A stretch of DNA of 57,229 bases, from the NCBI GenBank assembly GCA_002839435.1, contig PGYA01000028.1, positions 1 to 57,229 on the forward strand. The letters are read 5' to 3'. This document shows positions 50,892 to 57,229 of the stretch, in pieces. Made by a program: the position numbers and the translations under genes. The DNA is from Candidatus Riflebacteria bacterium HGW-Riflebacteria-2. Lineage in GTDB: Bacteria > Muiribacteriota > Ozemobacteria > Ozemobacterales > Ozemobacteraceae. The number at the start of each line of letters is the position of its first letter. The first letter of the stretch is position 1. A model generated the notes under the pieces. That model made no database searches. It was not told where the DNA came from and saw only the letters and a list, made by a program, of their open reading frames with translations.

Positions 50892-53800
50892 ATGAAATAC
50901 AGAATATGGCTGATGGTATTACTTGTATGCGTGGGTGCAGTCACTATTGCAACGGCAGGACAGACGGAAGTGATGCAGACACGCAACAGCAACGCGCAGG
51001 TGCAGATGATCGACCAGCGCGCCAATCACGAGGAAGCGCCGTTGCAGATCGATTCGTTGCAGCTCGCCAATGCCTCAGAGAATCCTGATTTCGTGCAAAG
51101 ATCAGCGAAAACGGTGATCCCCGCTATAAAGACGGTTAAGACACTGGTGCCATACGAAGATCTCTACAAGGTTCTGCAGCAGGATATTGGCAAGTATTTC
51201 ATTCTGCCGATTGAAGAATTCGAAAAGATGAAGCAGACCAAGGAAGCCTGGCTGGCTTCTTCAACCAGACCGGTAACAGATCCACCACCGCTGACCTATC
51301 AGATAAATTCTGCGTCGATTGACGGCCAGATCGAAGAGAACTTTGCGCGACTCAACGTGGTTTTCAAACTCGAGACCTTCACCGAAGCCTGGCATGAGAT
51401 TCCGTTGCTGTGGGGAAGTCTGGCCGTGTCGTCAGTCCGCCTCAACGACACGCTCACGACCCTCAAGACATCATGGATCGACAAGAACAAGCGCCAGGTG
51501 CAGTTCGGTAAAATCAGCCGGCAGAGCAATCTGATGAACCTTTCTCCAGCTGCCATGGGAGGCAACGACAGCCTCAGCCAGAACAACTGGAAAGATACGA
51601 TGTTTTCGCTGCCAATATATGGCAAAGGTCTGCACGAGTGCCAGATTTCTTTTCTGGTGCCGATTCAGAACATCGATGACCTTTTCACTCTACAGTTCAA
51701 CATGACCCGTATTCCTTTGACGTTCATGGAACTACAGGCTGACAATTTCATACTTTCGATCGACAGCAGCAGTTTTAGAGATTTCAGTATAATCGAACAG
51801 CCGCAGGCAAAAGGTTGCCGCTTTATTGGCTGGCTCGGTGCTAACAGTGATATCTCGATCAAGTGGCGACGCCGCGTGCTGCGAGTAGCAACTCCTGAGC
51901 CAGAACCAGTTGTGGCACCAGACGACAGCGTCACCGAACCGGACAGTGGAAGTCCAGCTCCGGCGCCTCAGGAACGGATAGCAGAACCAATAAAACCTGT
52001 TGTTTATGCCCGTTCTAACACCCTCGTCACCCTCGGCGACACTGCGATACATTCATACAAGATTTTTGACTTCAAAATCAGCAAAGCACCGGTAACTCAT
52101 TTTCATTTCAATGTTCCGGCGGGAGTCGAAATCGTCTCGGTTAACGCCGACCGCCAGATTACCCAGCGCCTGCTGCTGGAAGGCGGCCAGAAAAAGCTGC
52201 AGGTTGAGTTTCAGGCCGGTCGCGAAGACAGCTGCCAGATAGAAATCGCCTACGAATCTGCAGTCAACATGACCAGCGCGACCATCGGAATACCAGAAGT
52301 TGCGCCGCTGAACGTCGAGCGCGAGCTCGGCACAATTGCAATCGAGGCTCTCACTTCAATTGAGGTTCAACCGGGAAACGACGACAAGACGCCTCTCCAC
52401 AAAGGCGTATTTCCTATTGACCCATTGGAAACGCCGGCAAGCATAAAGGCACGGGCGACCATGCCACTGCTGCTGGCCTATCGGCACAATATCAGCCCAA
52501 CCGGCATCATGCTGGCGGTCAAGCGCTACCAGGATGTTCCACAGCAGTCTGTAGTGGCAGACAGTTTTGAAGTCAAAACTACCTTCACCACCAACAAGAC
52601 GAGCAATTCGCTGATCAGTCTGAATATTCGCAACAACAACAAGCAGTATCTTCAGCTGCAGTTAGCCTCGGGAACAGAGATCACATCGGCCTTCCGCGGT
52701 GGCCAACCAGTCAAGCTGGTAGCCGGCAAAAGCGACGGCAAGGTCCAGGTTCCGCTTGAAATGAGTCAGGTGGTTGGCGAAACGGTCGAACAGAATCTGC
52801 AGATATTGCTTAAAAACCCTGTCGATGAAGTAAACTGGCGCGGTGAACTTGAATTCACGCCGCCGCTTGTCGATATCCCGATTTCCCGCTTTTCATGGTA
52901 TATCTACGCTCCTGAAAATTATCATCTCTACAATTTCGACGGCACGGTAAAAGAGTCGAAAACCCGCAAGGATCCATTTTTCTTCAGAGGTTTCATGCAG
53001 CTGCTCAAGGCAGCCTGGCATTTTGTCACCAGCCCAGACATGCTGTTCACAGTAGGCTTTTTCGTCATACTGATTATGCTGATAGTAGCAAGAAATCTGC
53101 TAATCACGATTCTCAAGGGCATCTGGGATTTCATCTGCGCCATTTTTGGCCTTCTTTTTTCTGGAAAAGGCTTTCGGCTTGCAGAACTTATGATAGTCGT
53201 TGCGGTTATCGGTGTTCTGGCGGCAATCGCCACGCCGAATTTTCGCAAGGCACGAGAATCTGCACGCGACAAGGCCTGTATGGCCAATATCCGTGTTATT
53301 TCCGGCGCCGTTGAGATGTATAACATGGATAATCCAGGCATGATGAAACAGCTCGATCTGCGAGCGCTGCTCAAAGGCAAATATCTGAAAAGTGAGGTCG
53401 TCCCGGCGGAATCTGGCTGCCGCTATATGTCAGTTGGTGACCTCAGTGAAAGCGGCGAAGTTTACTGCCAGCTGCATGGAAACATCGACAGGCGAAGTCC
53501 GGAAGAACTCAGAGGCGACATGCAATATGCGGCTTCTGATAGACGTGCCGACAGTTTTGAGGCAAAGAGTCAAATTGCGATGGAACAGCAGGCAATGCCT
53601 ACCAGTAAAGCGAGTCTTCCTCCAGTCAGGACAGTGCAGCCGGGTTTTGGAACAACCAGAACCCGCGGAATGTTGCCTATCAGCAGCAAGTTCGTCATGA
53701 CCAAAAATTACTACATGCTCGAACGCGATCTGGTTATCTGCGATATCGCCAGCAACGGCGCCCTGTTGGCCAACTCTACCAGTCCCAAGGTAAAGGTAAA

Positions 53801-56537
53801 TTATCTACATAATTCCGTGGTGCGCTCAGCCGAAATAATTGCATTCGTCATGGCGCTGTTCAGCGCTCTGTATTTTGTCTCCGGCGCCTTTCTCAAATAT
53901 CACGGCAAAATAACCTTTGCCGTGGTAATCATAGTGTTGCTTTCGATCATTGACTTCAAGATCGGCACCATCGGCGACAGCGCCAACGCCGGGATGTGGC
54001 TGGCTCTGACCGGAGCTTTCATCTGGAAATTTTTCTGGATTCTCAGCAAGCTTAATGTATTCAAGAGCAGCGAGCCTGATCAGCCTCCACCGCCGGCTAA
54101 ACCAAGACCCGGCAGATCAGTCAATGATGATATGAGTGCCGGTGACGTTTTTGGCATAGACTCTAACTCAGGTCGAGCCGGACTGAAGACCCTGCTGCTC
54201 ATGCTCATACTGCTGGCGACACTTGCAACTCTGCCGATCTTGGCGCAGGAAACCCGTGAAGTCAGAATTATGGCGCCCTTCAAAGAGCTTTCAAGCATCA
54301 TGCCTGCCAACGAGCGTGTCGTAATCATACCTGAAAGCGATTACCGCTACCTTACCGATATCAAAGAAATAGAGAAACCAGAGCCGGTGGCACCGCAAAG
54401 TCACCGCTTCGTTTCAGTTGCCTACCGCGGGAATATCGAAGAGCGCGGCGCCAGATTTGTCGCTGAATATCGCCTTGAGCTGTTCAATCCCGAGTGGAAA
54501 AAAATAGAACTGCTGTCACCGGAAGTCATTCCATCGAAGGCTTCGCTGAACGGAGCGTCTCTGGCGTTAACCCTGATGGAATCATACGGTCGGGTGTCTT
54601 ACGGTTTTATGACCAACGCCACCGGAAGCGTAAATGTCAGTGTCGAATTCTTCGTTCCGATGGATTCAAGTGAATATCGCCACAACCGGCGCTTTACCCT
54701 GCCGACCCTGCCGGTCTGCATATCAACCCTGCAGCTAAAAGTCGATGAAAAGGACTGTGAAGCCTGGATCGACCCGGGTGTACTCGGCACCACCGAACGC
54801 GGCGGCGACAAGTCGGTGTTCAACGCCATTCTGCCACCAACAGTTGCAGTAAATGTCGAAATTTACCGCACCATGGGCAAGGTTCCCGAAGTCGAACCCG
54901 CACAGCCTGAAGAAATAGAACCAGACAAACCGGTTATAATCGAAGAAAAGACAAGACTTACAGTGAACCATAATGGTCTGCTCTATTTCAGAGAAGGCTT
55001 CGTCAGCGGCACCAGCGTTTTCGATATCGACATTAAGGGGGGAAGCGGCATATCGAGCCTAAGCTTCGTGCTACCTGAGCACATACGCATACAAAAAATC
55101 GACAACCGGCTCATCGATGACTGGAAAATCCGCGAAGACGAGCAACTGCGATGGCTTGACGTCGTTTTTAAATCTCAGATCAGAGGTAAAACCCAGCTGA
55201 CGATCGAATACGAAGAAGACATTCAGAATCTCAAGGATGAAAATTACGAAGTTGGTGAAATCTATCTTGCTGATGCCGAGCGCACTTCTGGCATTATCGG
55301 AATCGGCTGTCTGCAGACTCTTGAGATACTTGTCCAGAAAACCCCGCAGGGTTTCGACACAATCAATGCAGCGGAGTTTCTCAATAACTGGCGGCTGGAG
55401 CGTCCTGAGAAAACGCCATACGCCTTCAGATTTGTCAGATATCCCGCCAGAAGAGGCGAAACTGGCAGCCAACCTGACAGCAGCACCGACAATCTGCCTG
55501 ACCACGTTGCGGTACGCCAGGGCAACAGCCTGTCGCTTACTATTACCCGGCCCGAAGACATCAGTCAGCAGACTGCAACCATCGATCGCGCCGAAGCCAT
55601 GACGCTTCTTAACGCAGACGGTTACATGATTACACGTGTAGTCTACGAAGTGCGCAACAATTCACAGCAGTTCCTCAAGGTTCGCCTGCCGAAACTGGAA
55701 GGTTACGAAACCGAGCTGTGGAGCACGCAGGTTGCCGGTCTGGCAGTACGCGCCGGTTTCGATAAAGACTACGGCGTTTACAATCTGCCGATAATCAGCT
55801 CGCAGTCTGAACGCGGCGAATCCCGTGCGTTTCCGGTAGAACTGGTCTATACCATAAAAATTGGTCAGCAGCTACAGGCGTTCAATCCGATCAAAATGGA
55901 ACTGCCGTCGGCGCACCTGCCAATCAGCGAATTAAGCTGGGTTCTTTACCTCCCGGAAGGCTACGAACTGATGCGTGAGGTCGGCAACCTCGACCGCAGC
56001 GTCAAGGTTTCCGAGCTCAAGTTCCTTGACAAGCCCGGTTACTTCTCAAGCGTATCAAGTGCAGTAAACCTGCAGATGCGGCAGAAAAGCAGTTCACAGC
56101 AGGTCCAGTTCCAGAACCAGAGATCTTCTGACAAGATATATGGCCTTTCCGGAATGCTGCCGGTCAAGTTCAAGATACCGACAACACAATGGTCGACGCA
56201 CTTCACCATGCTGCAGATCGAACCTGACAGCAAGCCACCTTTCATAGACGGCATGCTGGTCAACCCGCGCAAGGGCAAGGGCTTTGCGTTCCAGGTAATA
56301 ATGATTCTGGCCGGCATACTGGCGGCAATTGGCCTGGTCAAACTGTTCACCTCGAGCCGACGTTCTCTCTGGTTCCTGATGCTGGCTGTTCTCGGTATAA
56401 TGCTGACACTTTCGATCTACCTTAAGCTTTATCAGGCCGATCATTTCTTCCAGATGGGTCTCTCAGCGGCGATGATAAGCTGGTTGCTGTTCAAGTTCTT
56501 TGCCTGGCGGCCGGCTGACGAAGCGAAAGGAGCCTGA
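50892..56537 (+). CDS. Giant membrane protein with an internal prepilin-like segment
   Basis: An 1881-residue protein of unknown function; ATG 50892 follows GGGAGG by six bases. Layout by eye: signal peptide (1-22); beta-rich region I (about 75-330); Pro/Glu linker (about 334-368); beta-rich region II (about 370-690); hydrophobic helices (about 717-756); a complete prepilin motif GKG|FRLAELM (760/761, Glu765) with its hydrophobic helix to about 785 and a pilin-like extension with C796, C843 and C859; more membrane helices (about 975-1052); Pro linker; a second signal-like stretch (about 1100-1120); a C-terminal half resembling the first (about 1125-1795); three membrane helices (about 1798-1873). 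The halves share matching segments, so it looks like a duplicated gene joined through a pilin gene. No frameshift is visible. Confidence 0.8.
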   Translation: MKYRIWLMVLLVCVGAVTIATAGQTEVMQTRNSNAQVQMIDQRANHEEAPLQIDSLQLANASENPDFVQRSAKTVIPAIKTVKTLVPYEDLYKVLQQDIGKYFILPIEEFEKMKQTKEAWLASSTRPVTDPPPLTYQINSASIDGQIEENFARLNVVFKLETFTEAWHEIPLLWGSLAVSSVRLNDTLTTLKTSWIDKNKRQVQFGKISRQSNLMNLSPAAMGGNDSLSQNNWKDTMFSLPIYGKGLHECQISFLVPIQNIDDLFTLQFNMTRIPLTFMELQADNFILSIDSSSFRDFSIIEQPQAKGCRFIGWLGANSDISIKWRRRVLRVATPEPEPVVAPDDSVTEPDSGSPAPAPQERIAEPIKPVVYARSNTLVTLGDTAIHSYKIFDFKISKAPVTHFHFNVPAGVEIVSVNADRQITQRLLLEGGQKKLQVEFQAGREDSCQIEIAYESAVNMTSATIGIPEVAPLNVERELGTIAIEALTSIEVQPGNDDKTPLHKGVFPIDPLETPASIKARATMPLLLAYRHNISPTGIMLAVKRYQDVPQQSVVADSFEVKTTFTTNKTSNSLISLNIRNNNKQYLQLQLASGTEITSAFRGGQPVKLVAGKSDGKVQVPLEMSQVVGETVEQNLQILLKNPVDEVNWRGELEFTPPLVDIPISRFSWYIYAPENYHLYNFDGTVKESKTRKDPFFFRGFMQLLKAAWHFVTSPDMLFTVGFFVILIMLIVARNLLITILKGIWDFICAIFGLLFSGKGFRLAELMIVVAVIGVLAAIATPNFRKARESARDKACMANIRVISGAVEMYNMDNPGMMKQLDLRALLKGKYLKSEVVPAESGCRYMSVGDLSESGEVYCQLHGNIDRRSPEELRGDMQYAASDRRADSFEAKSQIAMEQQAMPTSKASLPPVRTVQPGFGTTRTRGMLPISSKFVMTKNYYMLERDLVICDIASNGALLANSTSPKVKVNYLHNSVVRSAEIIAFVMALFSALYFVSGAFLKYHGKITFAVVIIVLLSIIDFKIGTIGDSANAGMWLALTGAFIWKFFWILSKLNVFKSSEPDQPPPPAKPRPGRSVNDDMSAGDVFGIDSNSGRAGLKTLLLMLILLATLATLPILAQETREVRIMAPFKELSSIMPANERVVIIPESDYRYLTDIKEIEKPEPVAPQSHRFVSVAYRGNIEERGARFVAEYRLELFNPEWKKIELLSPEVIPSKASLNGASLALTLMESYGRVSYGFMTNATGSVNVSVEFFVPMDSSEYRHNRRFTLPTLPVCISTLQLKVDEKDCEAWIDPGVLGTTERGGDKSVFNAILPPTVAVNVEIYRTMGKVPEVEPAQPEEIEPDKPVIIEEKTRLTVNHNGLLYFREGFVSGTSVFDIDIKGGSGISSLSFVLPEHIRIQKIDNRLIDDWKIREDEQLRWLDVVFKSQIRGKTQLTIEYEEDIQNLKDENYEVGEIYLADAERTSGIIGIGCLQTLEILVQKTPQGFDTINAAEFLNNWRLERPEKTPYAFRFVRYPARRGETGSQPDSSTDNLPDHVAVRQGNSLSLTITRPEDISQQTATIDRAEAMTLLNADGYMITRVVYEVRNNSQQFLKVRLPKLEGYETELWSTQVAGLAVRAGFDKDYGVYNLPIISSQSERGESRAFPVELVYTIKIGQQLQAFNPIKMELPSAHLPISELSWVLYLPEGYELMREVGNLDRSVKVSELKFLDKPGYFSSVSSAVNLQMRQKSSSQQVQFQNQRSSDKIYGLSGMLPVKFKIPTTQWSTHFTMLQIEPDSKPPFIDGMLVNPRKGKGFAFQVIMILAGILAAIGLVKLFTSSRRSLWFLMLAVLGIMLTLSIYLKLYQADHFFQMGLSAAMISWLLFKFFAWRPADEAKGA
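53163..53500 (+). other. Internal type IV pilin-like N-terminal domain inside the giant protein
   Basis: Within the giant gene, GFRLAELMIVVAVIGVLA begins at residue 760 and is followed by ATPNFRKARESARDKACM, closely matching the free-standing prepilin at 28898 (GFTLIELMIVIAIIGILA, then AVPNFRRSRELARQNKCF). The segment ends in a Cys-x-x-His pattern (YCQLHG near 858-863), also as in that prepilin. A normal pilin begins at its leader; here more than 750 residues precede the cleavage motif. Confidence 0.85.
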
Positions 56538-56538
56538 T

Positions 56539-57229
56539 TTGAATCCTGACGAACCATTGACAATTCCAGCTGCAAAAGGCTCAATGTCTGAGCTTAAAGG
56601 CATTCAGGGAATGATTTTGCCATTCATTCTGCTCGGATTCGCGCTGTATTTCTGGAACTCAACTCTGCTGCTGCCAATCAAGTATCTGACTGTATTCTTT
56701 CACGAGCTGTCACACGCCCTGGCATCGGTTCTCACCGGCGGCGAAGTGCTGCATATAGAAGTGAACGCAAACCAGGGAGGACTGGCAGTTACCCGCGGCG
56801 GCTGGCGATTCATTGTAATCAGCGCCGGCTACCTCGGGAGCCTTATCTGGGGCAGCGTGATACTGCTGGCAGCGGCAAAAACCAACCATGACCAGCAGAT
56901 CACCGCTGGCCTGGGTGTGTTGCTGCTGCTGGTTACAGCAATCTGGGTACGTAATCTGGAAGGCGTCATCATCTGCGCACTGACTGGCTTCGGGCTGCTC
57001 GGCATCGCGGCTTATTCCACCGAAAAGGTCTGCGACCAGTTTCTGAAATTTCTTGGGCTGACGTCGTGCTTCTATGTCCTGTTTGACATCAAAGACGATT
57101 TGATAGACCGCTCAATACATGGATCTGACGCGCACAAAATTGCTGAAATGCTTTATATGCCTGACTGGCTGGTGGGTCTTGTCTGGCTGATAATTGCGGG
57201 TATAATAACCTGGAAAGTTCTTTCCTGGA
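56539..57229 (+). CDS. M50B-like membrane zinc metallopeptidase (3' end missing)
   Basis: An integral membrane protein starting at TTG 56539, six bases after AAAGGAG (56526-56532); 230 codons are visible and the frame is open to the right edge. The first membrane helix carries FFHELSHALA, the HExxH zinc motif of site-2 protease-type enzymes, followed by GGEVLHIEV, as in the M50B-like family. At least five further hydrophobic segments follow. It is two bases downstream of the giant gene and almost certainly co-transcribed. Substrate unknown; the neighbouring giant membrane protein is a candidate by position only. Confidence 0.83.
   Translation, partial: MNPDEPLTIPAAKGSMSELKGIQGMILPFILLGFALYFWNSTLLLPIKYLTVFFHELSHALASVLTGGEVLHIEVNANQGGLAVTRGGWRFIVISAGYLGSLIWGSVILLAAAKTNHDQQITAGLGVLLLLVTAIWVRNLEGVIICALTGFGLLGIAAYSTEKVCDQFLKFLGLTSCFYVLFDIKDDLIDRSIHGSDAHKIAEMLYMPDWLVGLVWLIIAGIITWKVLSW

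Overview
The window is a gene-dense stretch (about 50% G+C by eye, short intergenic gaps, none above 300 bases without a gene) from a diderm, flagellated, piliated bacterium. It has a PilM-N-O-P-Q type IV pilus assembly set with an outer-membrane secretin, both the L-ring (FlgH) and P-ring (FlgI) flagellar proteins, two copies of lipoprotein diacylglyceryl transferase plus signal peptidase II, and several prepilin-like proteins. Unusually many genes start at TTG or GTG with good ribosome binding sites. The mix of numerous pseudopilins, giant secreted/membrane proteins and NHL/TPR proteins recalls uncultured lineages such as Riflebacteria; that placement is inference and not proven by anything seen here. 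No rRNA, tRNA, CRISPR array, insertion sequence or phage gene was found.

Layout. 1-4654 (+): pilM (cut by the left edge), pilN, pilO, pilP, a 49-codon membrane peptide gene between two terminator-like hairpins, and pilQ. 4732-5901 (-): aroC. 6086-9962 (+): DUF501 gene, flgF, flgG, flgA, flgH, ending in a strong terminator. 10106-15041 (+): a carbamoyltransferase (NodU/TobZ type), an SxtJ-like and a DUF5989-like membrane protein, and an SGNH-hydrolase/TPR protein. 15107-20297 (-): a minor-pilin operon (large secreted coiled-coil protein, PilX/GspK-like protein, small membrane protein, two prepilins). 20538-22934 (+): flgI, a TPR protein and a FlgJ-type rod-binding protein, so the flagellar set is split by about 10.5 kb. 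22989-28837 (+): rho, an M23 peptidase, a TPR protein, smpB, an AMIN/amidase_3 cell-wall amidase, a GerMN protein. 28898-29263 (-): a major-type prepilin. 29361-34403 (+): two NHL beta-propeller proteins flanking mltG and an orphan BtuF-like binding protein, then a TPR lipoprotein. 34405-40365 (+): a small MinE-like protein, a B12-binding radical SAM protein and its DUF2344 partner, RNase G, two secreted proteins of unknown function. 40387-43190 (-): accD, accA and an RpoD-family sigma factor. 43389-44447 (-): a lipoprotein with two CXXCH motifs. 44620-47721 (+): lspA, two tandem lgt paralogues, rluD. 47785-50874 (+): a pilin-like membrane protein, a HAMP protein, a caspase-fold-like membrane-anchored protein, a TrkA-linked K+ channel. 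50892-57229 (+): a 1881-residue membrane protein with a complete prepilin cleavage motif in its middle, followed by an M50B-type membrane metalloprotease cut by the right edge.

Theme: envelope biogenesis. Pilus machinery, flagellar rings and rod, cell-wall hydrolases (M23, amidase, MltG), lipoprotein maturation and prepilin-like proteins dominate. The most unusual object is the giant protein at 50892-56537: two similar beta-rich halves flank transmembrane helices and an internal type IV pilin N-terminus, and the pilin-like insert shares a Cys/His C-terminal signature with two free-standing small proteins of the window. A divergent promoter pair that appears to share one palindromic -35 box (29264-29330) and matched sigma-28-like promoters before both flagellar blocks are further points worth checking.
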